Below, one piece after another: positions 33,475-43,943 of a stretch of DNA of 44,189 nt (position 1 is the first letter of the stretch; the number at the start of each line of letters is the position of its first letter). Origin of the DNA: an uncultured Methylococcaceae bacterium (GTDB lineage: Bacteria; Pseudomonadota; Gammaproteobacteria; Methylococcales; Methylococcaceae); the NCBI GenBank assembly GCA_903859815.1, contig CAIOOA010000146.1, positions 1-44,189 of the forward strand, read 5' to 3'. Both the position numbers and the translations under genes were made by a program. The notes beneath the pieces were generated by a model. That model searched no databases. It had not been told where the DNA came from and worked only from the letters and a program-made list of their open reading frames with translations.

Positions 33475-34257
33475 TTAAAAATTTTCTGAGATTGCTTTGG
33501 CAGTATCGCTGCACCAAGGGTGCTTGAAGCCATTGGGCTGTTCTGTCGGCGCGTAAGGGGGAACCTGTTGAGGAGTGGCCAAGTAGATGATATTGTCTTT
33601 AGGTGAGCCAACACCGTTAGGCACATTAGCCGAGGTGAACCCGGTTAATTTCTCGCGGAGACGCCAAGCGACGTTATGGTCGGCGCAAGAAGTGTCGCCA
33701 CTAACACCCAAGCCGCCCACCAGTTTGCCGCCGCTGTAGAGTGCTAGGCCACCGCCAAAGACGTTCGTGCCACCGATTTTGCGACCGCGCATCGGGTCAA
33801 GAGACGTGCCGAAGTTGGCGGAATTGCCGCTGTATCCTGCGCTAGTATCGGTCGCATTGGCGGCTTGCAGCCCATACAAAGTGCCGTTAGGTTGGACGGG
33901 GGAATAGAGGTTGGCGGTGGACAATGCAAAACTGTTCGTGCTGAGTCCCAAAGCGGTGTTGGCCTTTTGGGCGGAGATAACCCGGCTAATGAGCCATTGG
34001 TCATTGTAAAGAGTGCCGGTCTTGGTCACTAGGCACACCGTGCCGTCATCCCCGACTACCGTAGCCCACATGTCGAAGTCCAAGCCGCCGTTGGTGTTGC
34101 CGCTGGAACCACCGGTTGGCACACCGAAAACCGTTGCGCTTTTGACGACTTCTTTCAATTTTTGGGTCAATGTATCGTAGGTAATGTTGGGGCATGCAGC
34201 CATGGCCGTGGAGGAACCCATCATCAAAGCCATTGCGGCCAACAGTTTTTTGTTCAT
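33475..34257 (-). CDS. Secreted GlcG/HbpS-like (haem-degrading domain) protein
   Basis: A 260-aa exported protein. Signal peptide MNKKLLAAMALMMGSSTAMA; the ATG at 34257 is 9 bases after AGGAG, while another ATG two codons upstream is only 3 bases away. The mature part shows GlcG/HbpS family features: VISAQKANTALGLS, LYGLQAAN, then GGLALYSGGKLVGGLGVSGDTSCADHNVAWRLR near the C-terminus. The family includes haem-binding HbpS, but most members have no known ligand. An N-terminal CPNITYDTL and the C-terminal HPWCS may hold a disulfide. An upstream stretch of 341 bp is likely its regulatory region. Confidence 0.82.
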   Translation of the reverse strand: MNKKLLAAMALMMGSSTAMAACPNITYDTLTQKLKEVVKSATVFGVPTGGSSGNTNGGLDFDMWATVVGDDGTVCLVTKTGTLYNDQWLISRVISAQKANTALGLSTNSFALSTANLYSPVQPNGTLYGLQAANATDTSAGYSGNSANFGTSLDPMRGRKIGGTNVFGGGLALYSGGKLVGGLGVSGDTSCADHNVAWRLREKLTGFTSANVPNGVGSPKDNIIYLATPQQVPPYAPTEQPNGFKHPWCSDTAKAISENF

Positions 34258-34598
34258 AAGCATGATCTCCTAATAGGGTGAATTGGGAAAACTTAAAGAA
34301 GGGTAATAAGAGGTTTTGTGCGAAACCTATCCCTCCAACCGTGCAAAAAAACCTTTTTTACTAAGTGATATATCAGTTATTAAGGCTGAATTTAGCGATG
34401 GCCCAAACCGAAAACACCAGTAGTGGTTTGGCGTGTAAATTTATACACAAGTCCCACTAAGTAAGTAAAGAATTATTTTGGGTAATTTTACCGCTGCCGA
34501 ATAATTTAATTGGCATATATCATGCTTTTATAAAACATTCTATGTCTAGCATTCTTTCCACCTATACGAGAAGTCAACAATCCCATGCCGAAATAAAA
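34258..34598. other. Intergenic region between purN and HbpS-like gene
   Basis: 341 bp, AT-rich, no gene seen. It contains the AGGAG ribosome binding site of the HbpS-like gene (about 34267-34271 on the minus strand) and a run of A and T around 34340-34365 (AAAAAAACCTTTTTTA) with partial dyad symmetry. The promoter of the HbpS-like gene must lie here, but no box pair is convincing. Confidence 0.4.
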
Positions 34599-35216
34599 TC
34601 AGTAACTGGAAGGACTTTTATATCCCGGAATAGTTAACTCTCCAGTTCCAATTTTTTGCAGAACCCGCTTAAATGCCGCATGTTCTGTATTCAGCACACG
34701 GGCTTGCAAAGATTGCGGGGTATCACCTTGGATCACAGGCACTGTTTCTTGGCTAATTATTGCCCCAGTATCATATTCCTCAGTCACTAAATGGATAGTC
34801 ACGCCCGTTTCGCGTTCGCCCGCAGCCAACACCGCTTCATGAACGCGGATGCCATACATGCCTTGTCCTCCGAATTTCGGCAGCAAGGCAGGATGGATAT
34901 TCAAAATAGCCCCCGCATAATGACTTAGGGTTTGCTCGCCTAACTTCTTCATATACCCGGCCAAGATGACAATATCCACTTGATGGGATAGCAGGGTGTC
35001 GAGCATGGCCTGGTCCAATTGTTCCGGCGAAGGATGGGTTTTGCCGCTGAGATGGAAATGAGGTATGGACTCACGCTTGGCCCTTTCCATTGCCCCAGAG
35101 TTGGCATTATTGCTGATGATCACGGCAGGGGTTGCCTTTAGCTCGCCCGATTTACAAGCATCAATGATCGCTTGCATATTACTGCCTCCATGTGACGCAA
35201 GAAAACCTAGTTTCAT
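34599..35216 (-). CDS. purN: Phosphoribosylglycinamide formyltransferase
   Basis: PurN transfers a formyl group from 10-formyl-tetrahydrofolate to GAR in purine synthesis. The 205-aa protein starts at ATG 35216, preceded by GAGG; a TTG five codons upstream is less likely. It has the N-terminal LGFLASHGGSNMQAI loop for phosphoribosyl binding, VILAGYMKKLG, the catalytic Asn-His (NIHPALLPKFGG) and Asp in TEEYDTGAIISQ. The GGQGMYGIRVHEAVL segment differs from E. coli PurN (GLHTH) and follows the variant seen in some other bacteria. No purM is adjacent. Confidence 0.93.
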   Translation of the reverse strand: MKLGFLASHGGSNMQAIIDACKSGELKATPAVIISNNANSGAMERAKRESIPHFHLSGKTHPSPEQLDQAMLDTLLSHQVDIVILAGYMKKLGEQTLSHYAGAILNIHPALLPKFGGQGMYGIRVHEAVLAAGERETGVTIHLVTEEYDTGAIISQETVPVIQGDTPQSLQARVLNTEHAAFKRVLQKIGTGELTIPGYKSPSSY

Positions 35217-35236
35217 GATAAATCCTCGCAAAGATG

Positions 35237-35274
35237 GAAGCCCGGCCTCTTGCTTCCGGCAAGATCCGGGCTTC
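35237..35274 (-). terminator. Hairpin between nrdJ and purN
   Basis: 9-bp arms GAAGCCCGG (35237-35245) and CCGGGCTTC (35266-35274) downstream of the nrdJ stop on the minus strand, with a short extra stem inside the loop. The tract after it on the minus strand is only weakly T-rich. Confidence 0.5.
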
Positions 35275-35304
35275 GTTTACTCATTCAAAAAAAAGCGGGG
35301 TAAC

Positions 35305-38232
35305 TTATCCGCAAGCGCCCACTGCCCCGCAGGCTGAACAAAAGTCACAGCCATCTTTGCGGATGACAGCATAGTTGCCGCATTCCAAGCAACGCTTACC
35401 GGGATGGACTTCCTGCGCACCCACGGAACGCGCCTTGAAGTGGACTACATTCTCAGCCTCGTATTCCACCATGACCCCCATATCGTCAACCGGGAAACCA
35501 TCCTCGTCCAAAATTCCGAGCATGGAGTGGCGATGCAAAATCAACCGGCATAGATAAGCAATCGTGGAGGGATAGGAAATCTTTCGCTTTTCCCCCGGGA
35601 CCCAAGCCAAAAAGTCGCCTCGCGGCTCGGGGAAGTCCAATAGTTGCCGCAATTTTGCACCGACCCAAGCCGGATCGACGACGCGCATATCAAACGACAG
35701 GCTCTTGCATAGTCCATCCAATACTCTGGGGTATTCTCCCGATAGCCAGACGGAATAAGGCCGACGCTGCCCATTGGGTAGCGTCAACTCCTTCAAGCCC
35801 ATGACGAAATCATCATTCGTCGCCGGGTTGTGGATGTCCACTGTCCAAGACAGGGTTCCGTCCGTGCCCGTTTTAGGTTCTTTGGGTGACATCAGCGCAT
35901 CTAACACGGGCGTGTCCCCCTCGCCTTCAAAAGCGCCCAACTCCATGCAACGGTAATGCACCAATTTTGCAAAACCCGCCACAAGGCTTGGGACTCTTAC
36001 CGGCTCACCGTCGGGCGGCATGGACAAATCAAATCCATCGTCACCTTGGGCTTTCATCAAGCTTTTTAACTTAGTTTCCAACCATCCCCGGTCATTCGAG
36101 CGCATATCCATGGATAATGATTTAGCCAAGGCTGCCAAGCCACGGGGTTGTTCCGCACCATTGACCCAAACCTCAAAAGGACGTTTGCCGCCTTTTCTGT
36201 GCGATTCGATTTCGCGCAATTCGTTGGCTTGACTGACCGGGCTGGTTTCCAAATGACCGACAAACACGGCAAATCCGCCTAACCGATGCTCGACGAAATA
36301 GGTCCAAGCCGGGTTGCCGCCTAATGGCCTAGGTCTACGCCGCCACCTTAACGAGGCTAAGGCCGGTTCAGGCACTTTTTCCAAGCGTAACCTACGGTCT
36401 GGGTCAGACTCGTCGAATTCTTGACTAGAGCCCTCCGCTTCCGTTTTGGCCGGGTCGGCAATCAACACTTGACCCACAATGCTATTGGGCCGATAAGTCG
36501 CCAACCCTTTTAAGCCGGCTTTCCACGCCTCCAAATAAAGGTGTTGGAATTCTTCAAACGGATAATCGGCAGGCACATTGACCGTTTTGGAAATGGAAGA
36601 ATCCACATACGGTTGCACTGCCTCCAACATGCGCATGTGATCCAACGCGGAGATTTCCAAAGCAGTGACAAAGCCCCCAGGCAAATGATTGGTGTCGCCG
36701 CCACTTTCGCGGAACAAGCGCCAAGCATGATCCTCCACCGAGTATTCTTTGATCGTACCGTCTGCCTGACGTTTACGCCGGGTGTACGACCAAGAAAACG
36801 GCGGTTCGATGCCGTTGCTGGCATTGTCAGCGAATGCCAAGGAAATTGTGCCAGTCGGGGCTATGCTCAACAAATGGCTATTGCGCAGCCCGTGCTGGGA
36901 AATAGCAGTCTTCAACTCTTCGGGTAAGCGTGAGGCAAAGCCAGAGGCCAAGTATTTTTCAGCATCAAACAATGGAAATGGGCCTTTTTCCCTTGCTAGG
37001 TCAACCGAGGCCAGATAAGACGCATCGCGCATGACTTCGGCGATTCGCGCCCCACATTCCCTTGCTTCGGGGGTATCGTAGCGCAAGCCCAACATGGCCA
37101 GCGTGTCACCCAAACCGGTGAAACCCAGTCCGATGCGCCGTTTTGCCCTTGCTTCTTCGTACTGCTTTTCCAAAGGCCAATAGGTCACATCCAGCACATT
37201 GTCCAGTAGCCTGATCGCCGTTCCGGTCAATGCGGTAAATTTTTCATAATCAAAGCTGGCCTCGCTGGCAAACGGAGCTTTGACAAACCGGGTCAAATCG
37301 ATGCTGCCCAAACAGCAGCAGCCATAAGGGGGCAACCATTGCTCGGCGCAGGGGTTGGTCGCCTCGAAGGTTTCACAATAATACAGATTGTTGTCAGCAT
37401 TGGCCCGATCCACGAATAACACGCCCGGTTCGGCGTGGTCATAGGTGGAAGCGGTGATTTTGTCCCAAATTTCCCTAGCCCGCACGGTGCGATAAACCCA
37501 TAGCCCATCTTCGCGCCGATAAGCACCCTGCTCCTTGTATTCCTCATCCGGTTCAGCGGGATGGACCAACTCCCAAACGGCATCCTCTTCAACGGCCCGC
37601 ATCAAACCGTCGGTCACGCCCACGCTGATATTGAAATTGGACAGTTCACCGGCTTTGTCTTTGGCATGAATGAAATCCAGCACATCGGGATGGTCACAGC
37701 GTAACACGCCCATTTGTGCGCCACGCCTCGCCCCGGCTGATTCAACGGTTTCGCAGGAGCGGTCAAATACGCGCATGTAAGAAACCGGGCCAGACGCACG
37801 GGAAGCCGTGCCTTTGACATGCGCCCCTTTGGGCCGGATGGCAGAAAAGTCATAGCCCACACCCCCACCCCGGCGCATGGTTTCGGCGGCTTCGGAAAGC
37901 GCCGCATAGATGCTTGGCTTGCCATCCACTGATTCGGATACCGAATCCCCCACCGGTTGCACGAAACAGTTAATCAAGGTCGCTTGGATGCCAGTGCCAG
38001 CGGCAGACATGATGCGACCGGCTGGAATGAAGCCCTCTTGCAAGGCATGGAGAAATTTTTTCTCCCAGTGCTTAGGGTCTTGTTCCACGGCAGCCAAGGC
38101 ATGGGCAACCCGTGCAAATATGGCATTGGCATCCCGCTCTTCGCCTTTGGCGTATTTTTCGAGCAAAACTTCTTCGGAAACCGTTTGGGGCGGCAAGCTA
38201 GGGCTGGGTTTGAGTTGTAAGGATTGTTTCAT
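35305..38232 (-). CDS. nrdJ: Adenosylcobalamin-dependent (class II) ribonucleotide reductase
   Basis: Class II enzymes reduce ribonucleotides using adenosylcobalamin and need no oxygen or second subunit. The 975-aa protein starts at ATG 38232 ([15 protein letters not shown]); the frame extends 25 codons further without similarity. The N-terminal half is the catalytic barrel, with [36 protein letters not shown] and [18 protein letters not shown] (about 294-311), and later [19 protein letters not shown]. The C-terminal third has two TSCPD-like modules, and the tail has Cys pairs ([13 protein letters not shown]) for re-reduction of the active site. It depends on cobalamin; no B12 riboswitch was recognised upstream. 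Confidence 0.95.
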   Translation of the reverse strand: MKQSLQLKPSPSLPPQTVSEEVLLEKYAKGEERDANAIFARVAHALAAVEQDPKHWEKKFLHALQEGFIPAGRIMSAAGTGIQATLINCFVQPVGDSVSESVDGKPSIYAALSEAAETMRRGGGVGYDFSAIRPKGAHVKGTASRASGPVSYMRVFDRSCETVESAGARRGAQMGVLRCDHPDVLDFIHAKDKAGELSNFNISVGVTDGLMRAVEEDAVWELVHPAEPDEEYKEQGAYRREDGLWVYRTVRAREIWDKITASTYDHAEPGVLFVDRANADNNLYYCETFEATNPCAEQWLPPYGCCCLGSIDLTRFVKAPFASEASFDYEKFTALTGTAIRLLDNVLDVTYWPLEKQYEEARAKRRIGLGFTGLGDTLAMLGLRYDTPEARECGARIAEVMRDASYLASVDLAREKGPFPLFDAEKYLASGFASRLPEELKTAISQHGLRNSHLLSIAPTGTISLAFADNASNGIEPPFSWSYTRRKRQADGTIKEYSVEDHAWRLFRESGGDTNHLPGGFVTALEISALDHMRMLEAVQPYVDSSISKTVNVPADYPFEEFQHLYLEAWKAGLKGLATYRPNSIVGQVLIADPAKTEAEGSSQEFDESDPDRRLRLEKVPEPALASLRWRRRPRPLGGNPAWTYFVEHRLGGFAVFVGHLETSPVSQANELREIESHRKGGKRPFEVWVNGAEQPRGLAALAKSLSMDMRSNDRGWLETKLKSLMKAQGDDGFDLSMPPDGEPVRVPSLVAGFAKLVHYRCMELGAFEGEGDTPVLDALMSPKEPKTGTDGTLSWTVDIHNPATNDDFVMGLKELTLPNGQRRPYSVWLSGEYPRVLDGLCKSLSFDMRVVDPAWVGAKLRQLLDFPEPRGDFLAWVPGEKRKISYPSTIAYLCRLILHRHSMLGILDEDGFPVDDMGVMVEYEAENVVHFKARSVGAQEVHPGKRCLECGNYAVIRKDGCDFCSACGAVGACG

Positions 38233-38308
38233 AGTGATACGGAATAGGTACAAATAAAGTGTTGATAAAAAATATGGGGGGTGAAAATGGCAATAAGCAG
38301 TTGGCAAG

Positions 38309-38314
38309 ATTATA
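38309..38314 (-). promoter_or_regulatory. Candidate -10 box of nrdJ
   Basis: A TATAAT on the minus strand about 77 bases before the nrdJ ATG, in an AT-rich 219-bp upstream region. No clear -35 hexamer is found at 16-18 bp, so this is tentative. An NrdR-box pair was looked for and not seen. Confidence 0.3.
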
Positions 38315-38451
38315 GAGTGCTATTCAACTTTTTTTTCCAACTTTTCAGTTTTTGCTAAAAATACAACACATGGAAAGTTTTCTATCTTATTGTTTTATAA
38401 TAATTGTTATGGGATAGAATTGGATTGCCCCATGCATTTCACCTTCCAAAA

Positions 38452-38781
38452 TTAAGGATTGATGCATCGATAGACCTTGAATGCCTGCTCGCCGTCGATC
38501 AGAGGGCCGGCCGCAACGATGGTGTCCCCGCCCATATCGCCGGCATTGTTTCGGGCTAGGCGATAGACTTCTTCCTGAATGGAGCCTTTATCCCTCGCAA
38601 TAAAGCCGATTTTAGCGGCGGTGACGGCGGAAACACGACCCAATTCCTTGCAACGGCGGGCTTCATGGGCAGACAGAATGCGGACTTTTTCCCCTTGTGG
38701 CTTGAGGTCCACCCAAGTGCAACCCGATAGCAGGGCGGCAGATAACAGCCACACCGCATTGAATTTGACGATTTTGTTCAT
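38452..38781 (-). CDS. DUF4156-type lipoprotein
   Basis: A 109-aa probable outer-membrane or periplasmic lipoprotein. The lipoprotein signal peptide ends in the lipobox LLSGC (Cys21), followed by TWVDLKPQGEKVRIL. The rest has RCKELGRVSAVTA, a helical middle and DTIVAAGPLIDGEQAFKVYRC, a pattern I associate with DUF4156 lipoproteins of proteobacteria. Two further Cys (about 44 and 106) may form a disulfide. Function is unknown. It is transcribed divergently from pyrG. Confidence 0.8.
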   Translation of the reverse strand: MNKIVKFNAVWLLSAALLSGCTWVDLKPQGEKVRILSAHEARRCKELGRVSAVTAAKIGFIARDKGSIQEEVYRLARNNAGDMGGDTIVAAGPLIDGEQAFKVYRCINP

Positions 38782-38909
38782 GATTCCTTAACCCTGAATG
38801 AATAAATAATCTGGCTGCTATCTTAATTGAACTGGAGTGCTTTGCAAAAGCGATGACGCAAAGCCCCTTCTCGGTTAAAATAGGGCATTATTTCCCGAAC
38901 AGGCTGTGA

Positions 38910-40634
<1,725 letters not shown>

Positions 40635-40678
40635 CTAACACCATTCCCTTCCCTACGGCAAGGGTAACACCAACCATT

Positions 40679-40699
40679 CCCTCTCCCATTGGGAGAGGG
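40679..40699. repeat. Palindrome in the pyrG-kdsA spacer
   Basis: CCCTCTCCC (40679-40687) and GGGAGAGGG (40691-40699) form a perfect 9-bp stem with a 3-nt loop. A weaker CCCTT/AAGGG stem precedes it (about 40646-40664), and both share an ACCATTCCCT lead, so this looks like two diverged copies of a dispersed repeat. The stem ends 14 bases before the kdsA ATG. Confidence 0.7.
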
Positions 40700-40713
40700 T
40701 GAAGGCAAACATC

Positions 40714-41535
40714 ATGAAACTCTGCGGATTTGAAACAAGCCTAGAACTTCCCTTCTTTCTGATCGCCGGACCTTGTGTCATCGAAAGTGAGCAACTCGCT
40801 TTGGACACTGCCGGCCGACTCAAGGAAATCACCACCAAGCTAGGCATCAACTTCATTTACAAATCTTCCTATGACAAAGCCAACCGATCTTCGCTAGGCA
40901 GTTTTCGTGGCTTGGGCTTGGACAAAGGCTTGCAGATACTGGAAGAGGTCAAGCATAGCCTCGGTGTGCCGGTGCTGACTGACGTTCACGAATATACCCC
41001 GTTAACGGAAGTCGCCGCTGTGGTTGATGTGCTGCAAACCCCGGCCTTCCTGTGCCGGCAAACGGATTTCATCCAAGCCGTCGCCGCCACTGGCAAACCC
41101 GTCAACATCAAAAAAGGCCAGTTCATGGCACCGTGGGATATGAATAATGTCGTCGATAAAGCCAAAGCAACGGGCAACGACCACATCATGGTCTGTGAAC
41201 GCGGCGTGTCCTTTGGTTACAACAATTTAGTGTCCGACATGCGCTCTTTGGTGGTCATGCGCAGTACCGATTGCCCGGTTGTGTTCGATGCCACCCATTC
41301 CGTGCAACTGCCCGGTGGGCAAGGCAATGTGTCCGGGGGGCAACGCGAGCATGTACCGACCTTGGCTAAAGCTGCCGTCGCCGTCGGCATCGCGGGCTTG
41401 TTCATGGAAACCCACCCCAACCCTGAACAAGCCATGAGTGACGGGCCAAATTCCTGGCCTTTGCATCGGATGGAGGAATTATTGGAAATGTTGTTGGGAT
41501 TGGATCGAGTGGTTAAAGCGAGTGGTTTTTTGTAA
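40714..41535 (+). CDS. kdsA: 2-dehydro-3-deoxyphosphooctonate aldolase (KDO-8-phosphate synthase)
   Basis: KdsA condenses phosphoenolpyruvate with arabinose 5-phosphate to make KDO-8-P for lipopolysaccharide. The 273-aa protein starts at ATG 40714 (MKLCGFE); a GTG five codons upstream lies in the hairpin and is less likely. Motifs are [72 protein letters not shown] and [16 protein letters not shown]. The Asn in the metal-site region (IKKGQFM with Cys11-type residue absent) was not analysed further, so metal dependence is left open. Confidence 0.96.
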   Translation: MKLCGFETSLELPFFLIAGPCVIESEQLALDTAGRLKEITTKLGINFIYKSSYDKANRSSLGSFRGLGLDKGLQILEEVKHSLGVPVLTDVHEYTPLTEVAAVVDVLQTPAFLCRQTDFIQAVAATGKPVNIKKGQFMAPWDMNNVVDKAKATGNDHIMVCERGVSFGYNNLVSDMRSLVVMRSTDCPVVFDATHSVQLPGGQGNVSGGQREHVPTLAKAAVAVGIAGLFMETHPNPEQAMSDGPNSWPLHRMEELLEMLLGLDRVVKASGFL

Positions 41536-41560
41536 GTTGATGACAATTTGAAAACTACCA

Positions 41561-41752
41561 TCAACAGCAGCGCTTAACCCCGCTCCATTTACGCTCCACT
41601 TCCTGCTTGAAAAAGGTTTCCCGGTCCATCGGTTCGCCGCCTTCTGCTGCGTGGTGTTCGCACCAATGGACTAGGTAACGTTCATAAGCATCGTCCCCGG
41701 TGATTTCCCGCAATCCCAACCAACATTTTTTGATGAGTTCCAAAGGACGCAT
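41561..41752 (-). CDS. YbdD/YjiX family small protein
   Basis: A 63-aa protein of the YbdD/YjiX (DUF466) family: WLGLREITGDDAYERYLVHW, PMDRETFFKQ and a C-terminal KRCC. In E. coli these genes follow the peptide or pyruvate transporter genes cstA and btsT and are needed with them for full activity. Here no cstA-like gene is adjacent: darP lies upstream and kdsA faces it, 25 bp away. Complete in length for the family. Confidence 0.88.
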   Translation of the reverse strand: MRPLELIKKCWLGLREITGDDAYERYLVHWCEHHAAEGGEPMDRETFFKQEVERKWSGVKRCC

Positions 41753-41762
41753 GGATTAGCCC

Positions 41763-42329
41763 TCATTCCTCGGAATCTTCATCACTCGCCTCATCGCCGG
41801 TTTCCTCCGTCAACAATTCGCGCAAATATTTGAATAATAGTCGGGCAGATCGTGGTGGCGCATTGGATAGGAATTCTTTGTGGGCATCGCGAATCAAATG
41901 CCGCAACTTGGGCCGGTCAGCATCGGGATGTTCGGCCATCAATGCGTTGAGATCGTGATCGTCGCCCTTCAGCAAGCGGTCACGCCAGCGCTCGATCACA
42001 TGCTGGTGATGCACAGCCCTGGCACTCAAGTTGCTGTGCCGGTCCAATTGTTCGCGTATTGGCGACATATCCATATCCCGCATCAGTTTGGCAATGAATT
42101 TGCGCTGCCGCTTGAAAGCCCCATGGTGGCTCTGAATGCTTTGCCCTAGCTTGATGGCCTCGAACAACTCAGGGGGCATTTCCAAGCTTGCCAAACGATC
42201 TTTGGGCAAGGCAATCAGTTCTTCGCCTAGCGCTTCCAACGCGGCAGTCTCGCGTTTCATGGCCGATTTGTTGGGACGAACGGCGTATTGTTCTTCCAAT
42301 TCGTCGAAATCAGTGTCAGATGGGTTCAT
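41763..42329 (-). CDS. darP: Ribosome biogenesis factor DarP (YjgA)
   Basis: A 188-aa protein of the YjgA/DUF615 family, which binds the 50S precursor and aids late assembly around the peptidyl transferase centre. The N-terminal RPNKSAMKRETAALEALGEE, LPLPKDRL-type ALPKDRLASLEMP, AFKRQRKFIAKLMRDMD and the C-terminal LRHLIRDAHKEFLSNAPPRSARLLFKYLREL are typical. The tail is acidic. It is followed 10 bp later by the YbdD-like gene on the same strand, probably co-transcribed. Confidence 0.94.
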   Translation of the reverse strand: MNPSDTDFDELEEQYAVRPNKSAMKRETAALEALGEELIALPKDRLASLEMPPELFEAIKLGQSIQSHHGAFKRQRKFIAKLMRDMDMSPIREQLDRHSNLSARAVHHQHVIERWRDRLLKGDDHDLNALMAEHPDADRPKLRHLIRDAHKEFLSNAPPRSARLLFKYLRELLTEETGDEASDEDSEE

Positions 42330-42338
42330 AGCAACAAT

Positions 42339-42527
42339 TTAAGATACCACAATCAAAAAAAACACAAACAAGGCGACCACACCTAAAGGAATCAACACGG
42401 CGGGCCAATCGGATTGGACATGCTTGCCACGCTCCAAGGCCGCTTTAATGCCGGGGCTGAACCAGAAAATCGCCAACAATGCGATGGCCCCAATCGCAAG
42501 CGTTTCCCAAATAGAGTAATTTCCCAT
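42339..42527 (-). CDS. Small two-helix membrane protein
   Basis: A 62-aa protein with two predicted membrane helices (about 8-26 and 43-61) and a short charged loop (ERGKHVQSDWP). I have seen similar small proteins in methanotroph-like gammaproteobacteria but know no name or function. It ends 9 bp before the darP start on the same strand, which supports expression as the first gene of that group. Confidence 0.7.
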   Translation of the reverse strand: MGNYSIWETLAIGAIALLAIFWFSPGIKAALERGKHVQSDWPAVLIPLGVVALFVFFLIVVS

Positions 42528-42664
42528 GTTCGCCTACCCAAAAGGTCTATTAAAAGGCATCATATTAGCCTAATCCAGCCTATTCTGTCCCGTGTTTGAT
42601 CTCCACCGGGCAAGACTTTAAGTTGGCATCGTCTGCCAAGCTTAATATCTGATGTAATGCAGCA

Positions 42665-42789
42665 GAATAGGATTGGAGCGTCAAAGCTTGCTTTGACAGG
42701 CAGCGGAATAGGATTGGAGCGTCAAAGCTTGCTTTGACAAGCGAAGTAAGCTTCGCATTTCCAATGTCAAAGCGAGCTTTGACGCTCCA
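42665..42789. repeat. Cluster of nested palindromic repeats
   Basis: Two identical 34-bp direct copies (42665-42698 and 42706-42739), each starting GAATAGGATTGGAGCGTC and containing an inner palindrome (GTCAAAG...CTTTGAC). A small stem GCGAAG/CTTCGC sits at 42741-42756, and an inverted copy of 25 bp (42765-42789) matches with one mismatch, so the second copy and it can form a large hairpin. They fill most of the 327-bp gap between the small membrane gene and hemG. Same design as 25849-25904. Confidence 0.88.
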
Positions 42790-42854
42790 GTCACGCTAGA
42801 GGATGGGTAACTTTTGCGTCCGTGCGCAACGACAATAATTAAGATGTTTAAACT

Positions 42855-43382
42855 ATGGCTAATATACTGATTATCTATTCAACCACCGACGGACATACTG
42901 TTGAGATTTGCCGTCGCATCATCCAAGTATTGGAGCAATCCGGTCATCACAGCAAGCTGGTGAATGTCACCGATGCTTCAAGCATAGACCTTGCCCCCTT
43001 CGACAAGATCGTGATTGGGGCCAGCATACGCTATGGTAAACATAGCCCACAAATTGTCGAGTTTATTGCCAAACATGAAACGATGCTCGACAGCAAGCCC
43101 AACGCCTTCTTTTCCGTGAATGTAGTGGCGCGCAAGCCTGCAAAAAACCAACCGGACACCAACCCCTATGTGAAGAAATTCCTCAAGCGGATCAGTTGGA
43201 AACCTAAGTTGGTCAAAGTGTTTGCGGGTAAATTGGATTATCCCCGCTATACCCTGTTCGACCGTTTCATGATACGTTTTATCATGTGGATCACCAAAGG
43301 CCCAACCGACCCTACCGCCGTGATTGATTTTACTGATTGGCAACAGGTTGAGGAGTTTGCGAGGGTGATTGGGAATATGTAA
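42855..43382 (+). CDS. hemG: Menaquinone-dependent protoporphyrinogen IX oxidase
   Basis: HemG is a flavodoxin-like FMN protein that oxidises protoporphyrinogen IX to protoporphyrin IX in haem synthesis, passing electrons to quinones. The 175-aa protein opens with the FMN phosphate-binding loop IIYSTTDGHT, has KIVIGASIRYGKH, FFSVNVVARKP, and the C-terminal FDRFMIRFIMWITKGPTD motif typical of HemG rather than other flavodoxins. The ATG at 42855 lacks a strong ribosome binding site. It is transcribed away from the repeat cluster and followed by 186 bp without a gene. Confidence 0.92.
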   Translation: MANILIIYSTTDGHTVEICRRIIQVLEQSGHHSKLVNVTDASSIDLAPFDKIVIGASIRYGKHSPQIVEFIAKHETMLDSKPNAFFSVNVVARKPAKNQPDTNPYVKKFLKRISWKPKLVKVFAGKLDYPRYTLFDRFMIRFIMWITKGPTDPTAVIDFTDWQQVEEFARVIGNM

Positions 43383-43568
43383 TTCTGTGATTTTTTCTGT
43401 AAAATATTCGGCATGAATAGCAAAACACCATTTTTCCAATTCGCGTAAGGATTCGCCGAATGGGATGTTTTGCGCTGTTTTCAGTTAGGCAGGCAGGATT
43501 CACGGGGGGGGTTTGATCCATGTTGTATCCGGCTTACATGTATCTGGTGACGATTGGCAAAGTAGTAA

Positions 43569-43943
43569 ATGACTACAAGAATTGAGGCAATTGACCTTTT
43601 TTGCGGTGTGGGCGGGTTGAGTTGCGGATTGAGCGCGGAAGGAATCCGCGTGCGGGCGGGGTTGGACATTGACCCGCATTGTGAGTACCCGTTCACCGCC
43701 AACCATGGGGGAGCCGCGTTTCTTTTACAGGACGTAGCCAATCTTAGCGGCAATGTGTTGACTGAACTTTGGTCGCCTCGTTCTATCCGGCTACTCGCAG
43801 GCTGTGCGCCCTGCCAGCCGTTTTCCAGTTATGCAAACACCACACCGTCGGTTGACAACGGGAAATGGGGGTTGCTTTACGAATTTTCCCGTTTGGTCAA
43901 AGAGACAACGCCCGATCTTGTCACCATGGAGAACGGGGTGTGA
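43569..43943 (+). pseudogene. DNA (cytosine-5) methyltransferase, truncated by insertion
   Basis: The 124-aa frame is the N-terminal part of a C5 methyltransferase. Motif I IDLFCGVGGLSCGL (about 8-21), motif II-like AGLDIDPHCEYPFTANH and motif IV with the catalytic Cys, GCAPCQPFS (about 80-88), are intact. It ends at MEN, the start of the ENV motif (VI), then runs into unrelated bases and stops (GV stop). All later motifs and the target recognition domain are missing. A full enzyme needs over 300 residues, so this is non-functional unless the 3' part is beyond the insertion and rejoined. Confidence 0.88.

Noticed and set aside
38233-38451. Cobalamin riboswitch or NrdR boxes upstream of nrdJ
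   Set aside because: No conserved B12-box or NrdR-box pair seen by eye in this AT-rich 219 bp; only a TATAAT remains.
42640-42800. CRISPR array
   Set aside because: Only two direct copies plus an inverted one, with 7-bp spacing and internal palindromes; no cas genes.
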